Part shown: piece after piece, positions 23,601 through 35,332 of the stretch
How the letters are laid out: every line of letters starts with the position of its first letter
How positions within the stretch are numbered: the first letter of the stretch is position 1
NCBI GenBank assembly: GCA_009760855.2
Contig: WPIO01000025.1
Coordinates: 355,001-419,000 of the forward strand
Length of the DNA stretch: 64,000 nucleotides
Reading direction: 5' to 3'
DNA from: Cristatella mucedo
Lineage: Eukaryota > Bryozoa > Phylactolaemata > Cristatellidae
Notes under the pieces: model-generated
Database searches by the model: none
The model's input: only the letters and a program-made list of their open reading frames with translations
What the model was told of the DNA's origin: nothing
Translations under genes and position numbers: made by a program

Positions 23601-26600
23601 CCAAGGTCGCCTGTGGTATGTGGCTGCTGAAGCTACTTGGCTTGTCAATTGTTGCAGTCATCAATTGAATTTGTTTTTAAGCAGCTCACCAATGATAATG
23701 ATGATTACGATGAGGATAATGATGCTAATGACGATGAGGGCTCCTATCGCTCGGCTGCAGCACTGGGGCTGAGCTCTGCAGCCCGGGATGACGATGAGGG
23801 ATGGGCTGGCTAGGCTGCTGCTGCTTTGATGCTGCAATGCTATGCATCATTTCTTTGGCATGTCGTAGAGTGTGCCACAAAGACCGGCATGGTGATGGTG
23901 TTCGGTGAGATCACTTCCAAGGCTCGCGTGGACTACCAGAGTGTGATTCGGCAGGCTGTGAAAGGCATCGGCTACGACTCGTCTGCCAAAGGTCAGTGTG
24001 CACATCCTGGGAGAGCGCAGCAGGCTCGGCTGTCTCGTCGCCCACCGGAGCATCGTTGGGCAGCCAGTGCTGCAGGCGCTGCAGCTTCAAGCTGCTGATC
24101 CACTGGCAAGCTGTTGTATTTTTACTTTGGACCCCTGTGACCTTGGTAACTGGCCATGTTTCGATTAAAGCCAGATGGCTGATTGGAAAATTTGATGCTT
24201 TCGTTACGATTGCCATTTAATGCACGAGTTAAAAGAATGACACTAGCGACGAAAGAAGTGAGAGGGGGAATGATGAACCGGCATTCTGTTGAGCAACCAG
24301 TTGACATCGAAGCTGGGATGCGCAGCTTGGGCCGACGATCGCTTGCCGGCCGATCGATGCCTGCGTGTGGCAGGCTGTTCGGTTGACGTTGAGCCTGTGC
24401 TGCTGCCTGCTGAGCAGTAGAAGTCCCGGCAGCTGCTTCAGATGTACAGATTTCGAAGTGCGTGGCTGGCAGCTATGGTCAGTAAGTGAGCTGTCTGTAC
24501 CTTCTTCTCGACCACCGTTGCAGGATTTGACTACAAGACCTGCAACGTCCTCATCGCCCTGGAAGAGCAGAGTTTGGACATAGCGCACGGTGTGCACGTC
24601 GAACGTCGCGAGGAAGACATTGGCGCCGGAGATCAGGTAGGTGGTGCCGCTGTCGACACCCACTGTGCCCTCAAGCAGTTCTTTGGGCGCTGTGCCAGTT
24701 TGCGCCTTTCGTTCGAGCGAGCCATTCGTCAGCAGCAGCCACCGGCATGGCCGCCTTTTTTCCACGAATGTCTGCAGGGCCTCATGTTCGGCTACGCCAC
24801 TGACGAGACCGACGAGTGCATGCCGCTCACACTCACTCTGGCTCACAAGCTCAACCATCGCATCGCCGACCTCCGACGCAGCGGCGAGCTGCCCTGGGCG
24901 CGTCCCGACTCGAAGACGCAGGTCAGTGGGCTATGCCCTGCTAGGCCTTTCCTAACTGAGGTAGAGGAAGTGCCCTGTGGGCATGACTCCGTCGGCCGAG
25001 TGAGAAGGCAGGCACTGATGGATGCAGGTGCTGCGATCGGTTTCCGAGGTGTCAAGTGCTTCTGCCTCGGAGATGGCCATGACTGCCTTGCGAGGTTGTA
25101 GCTCAAATAATAACTTCCATCCCATTCCAAGTAAATGTTTCTATGTGAAGGCTTTGAACGTGAATCAGCTTCACTCTTAAGAGTTCTAGTTACAGCACTT
25201 ACGGTCCTGTCAGTGTCTTAAATATATGTACATACGTAATTCATTTGCAAAGCTAGCTAAGAGAGCTGTATATATATATATATATAAGAGCTTTATATTT
25301 ATATTCCATTCAAAGCCTTCACATATGCCACGGGATCTTGCTGCTTGAAAATGGAGGAAACAGACAAGACTAGTTGATCGACATGGAAAGGAAGTAACCG
25401 ATGGCTTGGGCCAATAACTTGCTTCAGCATATTGTGTTAGACAGTGCTGTGGGCATTAATTAATTTACGCTTTTTTGGAAAAAGTTACGGTTAAGAGATT
25501 TTTGCTACTATTCAGACTCGGAAAATGCAAGTGGTTCAGGTTTGGGTGTGGTCTTTCTTGTGGATAACTAATTCCTCCAAGTAAAGATCATGTTTGCCGG
25601 GGTATGGCCGCATGTGCCCTCGGGCCAGCATACCATTTCTGTTCTAGTCGTGCGTACAAAAGGCTGCCGTGACAACCCCTGGTTAATCCATGCAGCTCTG
25701 CTAACCGGGCACTTCTGTTGGGCAGGTCACGTGCGAATACTTGTTCGACAATGGGGCCTGCATTCCGACACGCGTTCACACGGTAGTGATATCGGTTCAG
25801 CACGACGAGCACGTGACACAGGAGCAACTGCAGGCCGACCTGATGAGCAAGGTCATACATGCCGTCATCCCTGCCAAGTTCCTGGACAGCAAGACCATCT
25901 ATCACCTGAACCCCTCTGGTCGCTTCGTCATCGGTGGTCCACAGGTGGGCCGTGAACAGCAAGCTGTCTGCTGCTGCTTTCTGCTGGTTCCGGCTGCTTG
26001 CCACGACTGCTTTCGGCAGTGGCCTGTAAACGCCATCCTGCATTGACCTCGAGCCTGCCGCGACGGCTGCCGCCGTAGGGCGATGCTGGACTGACCGGCC
26101 GAAAGATCATCGTCGACACGTACGGTGGCTGGGGTGCTCACGGAGGCGGTGCGTTCTCGGGCAAGGACTACTCCAAGGTGGACCGCTCGGCAGCCTACGC
26201 GGCTCGCTGGGTCGCCAAGTCGCTTGTCAAGGGCGGTGTGTGCCGCCGCTGCCTCGTGCAGGTGAGTCCAGTGAGTGAGGCTCCCCTGCATAGCTCTTTT
26301 CGACAACCTGTGCACTCTAAGCCACTGGATCCTGTATGGCTCACCGTGTGGTGACGTGGTGGCCTGACGACGAGGCGTCGTCGTCCTTCAGCTCGGCTGC
26401 CCGACCTTCAGGTTTCCACAGCTGCTGCCATGTCAGCAGCTGTGGAATGTGGAGCTGTGGGCAGGCAGCGATCGGCCGCCTGCCTTCGCGATTGGCCGCT
26501 TGCCTTAGTGATCGTTAGGCCTCTATCGGCCCCTGCTCGGCACTCATCTGAATGCGAACACTGTAGCTGTTAGCTATTGTCTTCAGGTGTCCTATGCTAT

Positions 26601-27861
26601 CGGCATATCGGAGCCTATATCCGTGTCTGTGTTTCACTTTGGAACGTCTTCGAGAACAGAGGCGGAGCTCCTGCAGATAGTGCATAACAACTTTGATCTG
26701 CGGCCTGGCAAGATTGTGAAGTAAGTGCCTGCCCACTTACCTGCCTGCCTGCCTTCCGCCACACTCTGTGTCTGTCGACCGTTTATCCTTCAGGTTTTTT
26801 GTGCTCTCTGGATTCTTGCATATATCATATTTTTTATTACTTGTATTATATTTTGGTGAGACCTTCGAGTGGACACTTTGCTCAGCCCTAGGTGTTCTTA
26901 GTGCATTTGTCGCTCTATACGAACAAGTTGCCATTCCGGAAATACCTTACCACTGCCTCACAGCCATGGTCCTGGTTGCCTAGAAAGCTCCAATAAGCGT
27001 ACCACGTGGGCTTGGAAGAGTTTAGGGTTGGATTGAGAACCGGTTTACAGTTTGCTAAGGCTTGGTCGTAAGTCTGCAGCCAAAGAGAGAGTGAGAGAGC
27101 CAGTTATGACGTCGAACGTCTTACCGATGAACCAGTTCAGCTCTCATGATGTGCTCAGGCATATCTGTATGGTGGTGGCACACAGAAACTATTCTGCTTT
27201 CCAAGTCAGCTTTGTCTGTGAAGGTGGCATCTCAGTCTGTGCTGTGCATCCATTCGGTTGTGTTGTGGTTCGGATTGCCAAGCACAATTCGTGTTGCTGA
27301 GCATTGAGTAATCATATTCGAACGTGGATCGCAGATGCTCCTGATCTGATCCATTCCTCATCCTGCAAGTGCCTGCTTGTACTTTACATAGCTCGTAGCT
27401 TGTTTTGGAATAATGTGTGCTTCTTTCAGCTGGAACTCCTGCACTCTTGGTGACCTCAGGAAAACATGCATACAGATGTTTTGTATCTGTTATACAATTC
27501 CTTGAACTAATTCATTGTCAGTTCTATTTGAAAAATATGTGCAGCTATTTTTAGTGTTATGTAGTCAGTCAGTCGTGTGACTTATCGCATCAGATTTTTA
27601 CGTCGCTGTAGTGAACTTACTGACTTTTCTCTTATCGTTGTCCTTTTGCAAACATGACCTCGTCACGGCTTCAGCATGCTCTTGTGGAGAGTAGATGTCG
27701 AAAGAGCTCATCTGCCCAGAACATGCACTGCAGCATTGGCTTTTGCATATCATTCTAGGGAGTTGAGATTGAAAGAGCCCATATACCAGAAGACTGCCTG
27801 CTATGGTCACTTCGGCCGAGAGGAGTTTACATGGGAGCAACCAAAGGTTCTCAAACTGTAG
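20641..27861 (+). CDS. MAT2A: S-adenosylmethionine synthetase (methionine adenosyltransferase), nine exons
   Basis: It makes S-adenosylmethionine from methionine and ATP in the cytosol. Exons: 20,641-20,761; 23,538-23,615; 23,869-23,991; 24,524-24,636; 24,778-24,921; 25,726-25,944; 26,079-26,261; 26,587-26,720; 27,759-27,861. All join in phase with GT-AG borders and encode 405 residues (human MAT2A has 395). Family motifs are intact: GEGHPD (HPD at 39-41, across intron 1), KTGM in exon 3, [15 protein letters not shown] (141-155, across intron 4), [16 protein letters not shown] (288-296), [18 protein letters not shown], and the C-terminal [10 protein letters not shown]. The ATG is chosen because it opens exon 1 just 37 bases after a TATA box; the first 25 residues are family-variable. 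No canonical AATAAA is evident in the next 400 bases. A broken copy of its first three exons lies at 36,941-38,586. The identification is near certain; the symbol is by similarity, as the 2A/1A split is vertebrate-specific. Confidence 0.96.
20819..20874 (+). repeat. (CCACCG)n/(CCA)n tract in MAT intron 1
   Basis: A C-rich triplet repeat just after the exon 1 donor. It yields a false poly-proline frame. Confidence 0.85.
26414..26447. repeat. Perfect 14-bp inverted repeat in MAT intron 7
   Basis: TTCCACAGCTGCTG, a 6-base loop, then CAGCAGCTGTGGAA. In RNA it would form a strong hairpin. No function is known from sequence alone. Confidence 0.9.
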
Positions 27862-29139
27862 CCTCGCTTTACTTGAATCGTAAAGTGGATCGTCACTGTC
27901 GGTGCCGAGCTACACTGCAGTATGAGCTTCAAGAGTAGCTCTGACAAGGTCTCCTAGTAAGCAACAGGGTGCAAACAATCAAGGTGTCTTCTTCCTTCGC
28001 ACCACATGAGTTGGACCGGTTATCCTCGATGGTGTCTGCCTCACTCACAGGAGATGGCGACACCACATGTCACCGGAGTCTCCACACAGTGTTGGAAGAG
28101 GTCCTGCTACTGTGTGTGGGCACCATTTTGTCTGTTAGGAGCCTGCAGGCAACTCGATGGGCGTTAAGCTCCCGACCAGACATATTACCATCACATTTCA
28201 AGATTACTTTTTTGTTAATACAGTGTAATCTCGACATCACTCAATCTAGAGTAGTTTTATTATTGGACTTTTCTTACTAGCATTTGATGTGTTCTGTACT
28301 TATGCACCAGCCATCTGCCCAAGGGAAATTCTGGGGAGTGGTTACTGTGTTACACTGGTTTGTCGTTCGTTTGCCAAGGTTAGTGCATGATGGCTAGCAA
28401 GCAGAGCCCAGAGCTGAGTGGTACTTAACCCTTTCTGCTTGAGGGAGTCCATGCATTGGCAGGTAGACTAGATATAAGTTTCTGCTTTTACCTTAACCTT
28501 GACAATCAAGCCAAGAATGTTTGCATAGAGCCTAGGGGAACTGCAATCATCTCTTTCTTGGCATTTCACCATCAGGGTAGAGAGCATGAATCGGTTGAAT
28601 ATGTATTTGTGTGATGCCGACAATGGCCTTTATGATTGGTGTATGGCAGTAGAACACGGGTATATGAAACCATCCCTTAATCTTCCTTAACCAGTGGGAC
28701 TCAGGCCGCCTATATCGTCTCAGGTCGGTGATTGCAGCACAGGTAGTGGTACCACGACGGTACCCGATTGCAATTAAATCATGCATGCAGGCAGTGTACC
28801 AGGAGCAGATCCACCAGGTAGCAAACTGATCCTCAAAAGCCGTGGCCGTAAGAACTTCGTTGAGATAGGGACAACTAAACCATGCTTGCTGAATTGGTAG
28901 AGGACTCTTCCAGTATACCAGAGCATTCGGCATCAAACCCCACGCCAGGTAATGTGTGTGTGCTCAGTCCAACGGCGTAAGACCTTAGGGCCGATCTGCA
29001 TCAATATCACCCCTAGTTATTCGTAAACGTCTCCTTAATCGCTCTCGGCTTCGAGTCACAAGAAGACGTGGGCGTTTATTATATGAAGCCGAGAACAGGC
29101 AGAGTGTCGCTTGGTTAGCACCCCTCGTGCCGCTAGAAT
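27862..29139. other. MAT 3' flank
   Basis: Contains the MAT 3' UTR, whose end is not defined. The block 28,265-29,135 also occurs in copy B at 38,605-39,455. No gene was recognised; the minus-strand frame 28,936-28,547 is shared by both copies but carries no known motif. Confidence 0.45.
28883..28975 (+). mobile_element. tRNA-like element SINE3 (copy A)
   Basis: GCTTGCTGAATTGGTAGAGG resembles a tRNA D-arm and A-box, and GGCATCAAACCC a decayed B-box. The matching copy at 39,206 reads TGGCTCGATTGGTAGAGC and looks more tRNA-like. It is a SINE or a tRNA pseudogene, not a functional tRNA. Confidence 0.45.
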
Positions 29140-30253
29140 GTTCCCTATGTGATTGTCAAGCGCAATCTAGGCTTTAACTTCTAAAGGGATGACACTCAGT
29201 TTACCTTTGGTTTGATCCCTCCAGCTCGTCGAATTCTCTCAACTCCCTTGCTGCATGTATTGATTACATGCTAACATGGATGGCAGCACATTTTCTCAAA
29301 TTGACTGATGATAAAACGAACTCACTAGCTATGGGCAAACCAAGTGTGATTCAGATATTGGAAAGGCAAACGCTCAAAATCGGCTCTGTCATCATATCTC
29401 CTGTTAAATTTGCACCAAGTTTAGTTGTCACGTTCCAAAGTGACCTTTCTTTAGACCACCACTTTAGCTCCACAGTCAAGTCTGCATACTTTCAGCTACA
29501 TTACACTGCAAACATTCGGGGTTGTTTAGGCAGGGATACAACATCTAAGTTGGCCCATGCATTTGTGACATAACGTCTTGACTTCTGTAACTCACTGCCA
29601 GCTGGTCTGCCGGCCTGTGCAATCAGGCGCTTGCAGCTTGTTCAAAACTGCAGCTAGGCTTTCCTTGTGGTGAGCGTTGCAGTTGCCAGATCACACCTTT
29701 TCTCGCCGACCTGCGCTGGCTGCCAGTCAAGCAAAGCATTGACTTCAAGGTTTTGTCGCTCACTTTTAGGTGCCTTCATTTTTGGCTCCAGCCTACCTAT
29801 CAGATCTACTGCCCCACCAGGCTAAGCATCGTACCATCTGCTTTTCGGAACTGTTTACCTATACTTCGTACAAACCTCAAATCCTTTGGAGACCGTGCCT
29901 TTAGTTTGTATGCTCCCAAAGCCTGGAACTCACTCCCTACTTCCGCACGACATCCAATGACTTGACTACATTTAAAAAGAAATTAAAAAGGCACCTATTT
30001 ATCACAGCATCTAGTGAGTCCATGTGATTCGTCCTTTATGTGCTTATGGGTGCTGACACTGCATGGTGCCACTTGCATGCTGATCCTGTGCATGTCACCC
30101 CTAACCATATTCTTGTTAATTGAGCATGCTACCACCAACCGTTCGAACGTGTTTCCTTTGCAGCAAGTTTAAATCGCATAGAAAGAGACTTGAGTTCTCT
30201 TAGGGTGCTTTATCAAGTGTGCTATTATAATAATAATAATAATAATAATAATA
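29140..30253 (+). mobile_element. LINE-A copy, 5'-truncated, decayed
   Basis: It reads the end of an L2/CR1-like ORF2: a decayed RDDTQF box, LTWMAAHFLKLTDDKTNSLA, DLSLDHHFSSTVKSAYFQL, and further on LPVKQ, with stops and frameshifts. It ends in the family tail CATAGAAAGAGACTTGAGTT...GGTGCTTTATCAAGTG followed by (TAA)n. The equivalent place in copy B (about 39,456-39,478) has no LINE, so it inserted after the segmental duplication or was lost from copy B. Confidence 0.8.
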
Positions 30254-30913
30254 TTGCACTTGATAAAGCGCCCTCAGAGAACTTAATCTCTTTCTAGGCG
30301 CTTTACATTTGCTGCAAAGTGATACGCAATAGAATAGTAAGTAAAATCATGCTTGAAAAACAAACAAAATGAATAACATGGTTAGGGGTTACATGCACTG
30401 GGTCAGCATGCAAATGTGGTTAGTGGCAGCATGAACAGTGTCAGCACGCATAAGCACATCGAGGTCGAATCACAAGGACCCACTAAATGCTGCGCTAAAT
30501 AGGTATGTTTTTTAAGTTTCTTTTAAATGTGGTCAGGTCAGGGGATGTTCTGATGCAGGTCGGGAGGGAGTTCCAGGCTGTGGGAGCATACGAGCTAAAT
30601 GCACGGTCTCCAAAGGATTTAAGGTTTGTACGAGGTATTTCTAGACTGTTGGATTCCGAAAAGTGAGTGGTACGATGCTTTGCTTGATGGGGTAGTATAT
30701 CTGAAAGATAGGCTGGAGCCATAGAATGAAGAGACCTAAAAGTGAGCGACAAAACCTTGAAGTCAATACGTTGCTTGACTGGTAACCAGTGCAGGTCGGC
30801 GAGAAGTGGAGTAATGTGGCAACTGCGACGCTCACGACAGACAAGCCTAGCTGCAGAGTTTTGCACCAGCTGCAATCGCCTGATCGCACATGCTGGTAGG
30901 CCAGTAAGCAGTG
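30240..30913 (-). mobile_element. LINE-A copy, reversed, tail-to-tail with its neighbour
   Basis: The minus strand encodes MQLVQNSAARLVCRERRS, HITPLLADLHWLPVKQRIDF and FGDRAFSSYAPTAWNSLPT, about 126 codons without a stop. This is the best preserved 3' end among the LINE-A fragments. It starts at the same (TAA)n tract that ends the forward copy. Confidence 0.85.
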
Positions 30914-31738
30914 AGTTATCCCCTTGTCGCCGATCCTGAGCTGGCTTTCACCACGTTCCGGCTGCCGAACTATAGCAGCCTCAAGCTTGTTTGAGCTCTC
31001 ACTTCGAGGAGGTGAATGATAGTGTGAGTGAGGCAGATATTAAGCAACCAGCAATCAATTCGATAATGCAAGGATGCAGTAGTCTCGATTCTCTTGTCTC
31101 TCTGTGCCGCCCAGGATCGTCTACAGCACATTGGCTGCGAAGAGGGCTTCTCTATAGCTCATAGTACACCCAGTCGGCTACGCAGGACCGAGATGACGAT
31201 GACCGAGTGAGGGTGACTTAGCTGGATCGCCGGCAGCAGGCATCGGCTTCGTAGTCGCAGACGTGCCGGAGGGCCTGCCTGAGCCCTGCGTCTAGCCGAC
31301 GAACGATTGCCATTCTTCGAATGGCAGAAGGGCTTGGTGGCAATGTTTATCCTTTGTTTTCTCTCTTGCGGCCATTCACTCTTATTGGTGTTTCACCGGC
31401 AGGGGCTGTATTGATTGTGTGCGACCTTAACGGCCATGCCTGCTCCGAGTGACCCACATCCGGTGCATCGCTTCCCGCCCCCTCTGGCCCCTTTCTGCCC
31501 CCCCGGCCTCCGAGCTCGGTCACAAGTGCTCCTCGCACGACAGAGAGACAGCGTGCTGTGATTCGAGAGTTCATCTCAACCTTGCGATAGTCAGCCCTCA
31601 AGTCGCCCAGCCGACGGCACCCGAACTACGGACCAAGAGTAACCGAGGCTGAGCGCAAAAGCAGGGGCTCATCGGAATCGGCGGTTACCTAGATTACTTT
31701 ACAAACTGAAACCAAAGTGAGTTGGCAACGAATGACCC

Positions 31739-33875
31739 AAGGCTTCGCAACAATATATTGTAGATAAAATATACTGCTATATATTGGCTACAATATATTG
31801 TTCGGATTCATTTGACAATGCCAATATATTGCACGGGATTGGTTGGCAATACCGATACATTGGATAATCTGTTGTAAACATTAAGGTGTTATTATAAACC
31901 TATTCGTCTCTGTCACGTGATACATAATACATAAATTGACTTCATATTGAAAGGATCCAAATAAAATCATATCCGGACATATATCCGTAGAAATCATTTT
32001 TAACTAATCACAATTGTCCAAGTGCACAATCGTGGTGGCGCCATTTTTTGTCTCAGAGGTCGTCGACTTTGATGTCAAGTCTAAGTTCTCGCCCTACAGT
32101 CCCACTTGACAACACTGTCTGTCAGCTTTACTTTGGCAAGAATCCTGTTGGTTCTCAAGCCAATTCGTGGAAATTCGCTCGCGGAACTGTTTGCAAACAA
32201 AACGTTAAGCTCGGCTATACGAATCTGATATTCCAAATCAAGCAGAATCACTAGAATTATCTAGAAATGTTTCACTTGGCGCAACAAGCGCATGGAGACG
32301 GCAAATCCGAAACAGCAAGTTTCAACACCGTAACTGGACAATCAGTATCTGGACAGACCACCTTGGAGCACGTGCTTGATAGTCAATCAACCAATGTATT
32401 CAAATGGTTGGAATGGATTGTCAAGGATGAGCTCGAATTGATCTCGTGCGAAAAAGAGCTCACCCAAAGCAATGTGAAACTGCAACCGATCTCTGTCAAA
32501 ACACTCAAGAAATATATCTTCAAGTTGGTGGAGGCGGTGGAAAAAAGATATCTATCTAGGTCGCTACTGCTACCACTTTCGCTGTTTTGTTTGATGGCTG
32601 GTCTGAGGATTCAGCACACTTTATTGGTCTTTTTATCGTCTACCCTGACAAGGAGCATGCTGCTGATCCTGAAATTCAGCTGTAAGCCTTCGCACCTCTC
32701 CTTGACGAGACGAATTTTACTATCGATAACCATGTGAATTTCATCAAATCGACACTTGAGTGATACTCTTTGTCTCTTGACTCCCTGTTCTGTTTGATTG
32801 GGGACAACTGCTCAACCAAAAAGGCAACAGCAGACCTTCTTGGTGTGCTGCCGCAGTCAACGTGTTAATTTGGATGTTGAGGCATACATAAGCACATTCC
32901 TCGCAACTGAATCGGAGTTGATTGGGAAGCTCGTGTCAAAGTTGTCAACACTCCAACAGTCAGGTCGATTGCGCTTGATGACAACCTGAGCCCAGTCCAG
33001 CGAAACATCACCCGCTGGACAGGCTTTCCAGATATGTTTCAGCGCTTCGAAAGATTCCTTCCAAATCGTGATGAGGCAGACAATGAAATAGTGATTCGGG
33101 ATCGCAAGCAAGCAAGCTGATTGGCCGATTTGAAATCTGTTACGATAGCGGCAGCCGCAGCGACGAGACATGTCGTTGAAAGAATTAGATGTTTATTCCG
33201 ATCAATCGTTGACTCGTATCCAGAGTTTGCCTTCGGCCACTATTTTGGCAACGACGCAGATATCATCCGCAGCAAAGATTTAGAAACGGCCATCGTCGAG
33301 ATACAACCAAACAAGGAGGACACTCACAATTCATGAACAACGTACTATTAAACAATTGTTGCTACATGCAGTTCAGGACTCAGAAGAAGCTGCAGATGAT
33401 GATGCTCAATTGTCTTTTGCTGAGCGAGCACTCAAGAGACGGCATGTTGAAGAGAAGAAAGCATGCAGCTACACGCGCTTCTTTCTTCCAACATCATTTG
33501 AGGTGGAGAGACTTCTCCATGGCAAAGCGAGTGTTCTGTCTACAACGTCGTAGTTTGCAACCCAGAACCTTGGAGGCGCTGTTTTTCTGAATCAAAACAA
33601 GTTACTGTGGAATTTGGCTCTGATAGCCTTGATAATGAATGAAAATGACTCAGAGACAGCTGATGATAGCGAAGAGAACGAAGAAGAATATGGAGAGGAT
33701 TGGTAAAATCGCAGACCATAAATTGCAATATGTGATGTGTAAGATGCGCAATATACTGCATTGGTGGCATAGAATATTGCAATATACTGCATTTTTGGAA
33801 TTGAATATTGCTATGTAATTATTGTTGAATATCAGAACATTGAATATAGTAGCAGTATTATTGTGCGCAGCCTTG
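31739..33875 (+). mobile_element. hAT-superfamily DNA transposon, 2,137 bp, with TIRs and 8-bp target duplication
   Basis: The ends are imperfect terminal inverted repeats: CAAGGCTTCGCAACAAT at the left and ATTGTGCGCAGCCTTG at the right. They are flanked by GAATGACC (31,731-31,738) and GAATGAGC (33,876-33,883), an 8-bp target-site duplication with one mismatch, as expected for hAT. The allelic place in copy A, about 18,476-18,492, has no insertion, which fixes the borders. The palindrome CAATATATTG occurs three times near the left end (31,752; 31,792; 31,823), and CAATATACTG occurs twice near the right end, like the subterminal motifs bound by hAT transposases. Confidence 0.9.
32048..33706 (+). 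pseudogene. hAT transposase with BED-type zinc finger, inactivated
   Basis: Pieces in several frames give, in order: a BED-finger-like start (CQLYFGKNPVGSQANSWKF...FQIKQNH, about 32,118-32,254); ISVKTLKKYIFKLVEAVEK (about 32,490); a catalytic-core-like DGWSEDSAHFIGLFI and DNCSTKKATADLLGV; CRSQRVNLDVEAYISTFLA (about 32,853); ADLKSVTIAAA...YPEFAFGHYFGNDADII (33,121-33,330); ERALKRRHVEEKKACSYTRF; and a C-terminal dimerisation-like ...RRSLQPRTLEALFFLNQNKLLW with an acidic end (about 33,700). Frameshifts near 32,560, 32,810 and 33,340, and several stops, make it inactive. The family assignment rests on motif order together with the 8-bp target duplication. Confidence 0.75.
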
Positions 33876-34257
33876 GAATGAGCTTTACTCAAGTAAAACC
33901 GAGACGCTGACTTTTTTTTACCGTAAGCTGTACGATAGGCTGCCGTAGCCTCCACCTTGCTTTGTATTCCGAAGAGGAAGCAGTGGTATTCTGGATTAGC
34001 AATTGCTGGATGCATGCGATGGAGCTCGTGGCGGATAGGAGGCGCAGCGACCCTCCATGGTGGCCCACTCTTGTCGACGACGCCGTTCCACGGCTAGCGG
34101 ACCCGCTCCACGGGTTATAGCAGCTAGTACGGTGGCGTCATTAAGCAGAGGCGGGCGAACTTACCGCTATGGCCCGTGGGCAGTGTGCCCATTGCAGAAG
34201 CTTAAGCTTGGTAGCCAGCGTCTCTATATCGTAAACCGTAACTCGAAATCAAATTCT

Positions 34258-34350
34258 TCAAACACAAAAACGCGATCCCAAAAACGTACAAAGCCTATAA
34301 ACTAAACCCGGTTTGTGTGTAGAATCAGAATCTAATATTGACAGAAGTTG
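34258..34350 (+). repeat. Dispersed repeat R, third copy (partial)
   Basis: AAACACAAAAACGCGATCCC...GAATCTAATATTGACAG aligns with the start of the copy at 18,876 and has almost no GT tract. Confidence 0.6.
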
Positions 34351-35290
34351 CCTTTCCCATTATTATTTTGCTATATTCGTCATCAAACGTCCGCGAGCTT
34401 AATTTTCCGCAATCGTTGAAATATAGACTAAAATATATCCAGCCGAAACAGAAATTTTGCTTGCCTGATTTGAAACAAGCATTGAAACAAACTTGCATTT
34501 CAAATTTCTCTTCGATATGTGAAGCATTAGCAGAGCTGTGGAACTTATAAGGCACCGACTGACCCGGCAAATGAAGCTGTATAAATGTCACAAGATTGCA
34601 GTTCGACAAGCTTCAAGCACGTATTACGATCTACCTGTAGTACGTATGCATGCATTTATTGTATGCCGGCTCCTGACTTATGACCTTAAGGTCAAGGGGG
34701 CGTGTAGTTCGTATGTACGGGTGTATGTATGTATTGTATGCCGGCTCCTCTGATGAGCCTGTGATGTGGCGTGGACACAGGCCGGTGCTGGTGGCCAGAT
34801 GGTGGATTCACCATCAGGGTCGGCCGGTGCACAGCTGTGGTCCGCCTGCGGTGTGGTATGGACACAGGCCGGTAACCCGCTGGTGGGGAGATGGTGGACT
34901 GGAGAGTGGAAGAGTGGGGGAGTCGAGCGAGAGTTGGGGCCGAGGGGAGCCGTTCGCTCTTCGGCTCCGTGCGTTGGTCATAAACTGTCGGTGTTGGGCA
35001 TCGGCTGGCTCTCTGCTGTGCGAACAAGCGACACTACCATGGTTCGACAAGTGGGGATACAAGTCGCATACGATGCAGAGATTGGGAAATTTTGTATTTA
35101 TACATTTGTTGCTTACGGTTTACATCCGGATTAGACGTGGTCTGCATACTAGTTTTATCTTTACTGGGAAAGTCGTCAGAACTTCCGATATCAGCCCTAA
35201 CATATTTTCCTTTTGAAAGGTACGTTAAGCACACATTCAATTTTCGTACAAATTTTCTAAGCATTTTCTTGACATTCCCTCTTAAAGCAT
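34350..35290. other. Sequence unique to copy B, no gene recognised
   Basis: It separates two copies of repeat R. Short internal duplications are visible: TATTGTATGCCGGCTCCT occurs twice, near 34,660 and 34,735, and TGGACACAGGCCGGT twice, near 34,770 and 34,860. No gene or transposon was recognised. Confidence 0.45.
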
Positions 35291-35332
35291 GGTAGCCCGC
35301 GTCTTCATACCGTAAACCCAAAACTCAAAATA

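Larger units (their letters stand above)
17590..31000 (+). repeat. Tandem segmental duplication, copy A (contains MAT)
   Basis: Blocks here recur in the same order and orientation downstream: 17,630-18,060 with 31,235-31,625; 18,500-18,880 with 33,890-34,265; 18,870-19,240 with 35,310-35,680; 19,975-20,640 with 36,280-36,940; 23,085-23,290 with 37,245-37,490; 23,440-23,991 with 38,060-38,586; 28,265-29,135 with 38,605-39,455; 30,915-30,985 with 39,478-39,550. Copy A keeps the whole MAT gene and gained a LINE pair at 29,140-30,913. Confidence 0.85.

Noticed and set aside
27862-28300. METTL16-type UACAGAGAA hairpins in the MAT 3' UTR
   Set aside because: Looked for and not found in this stretch.
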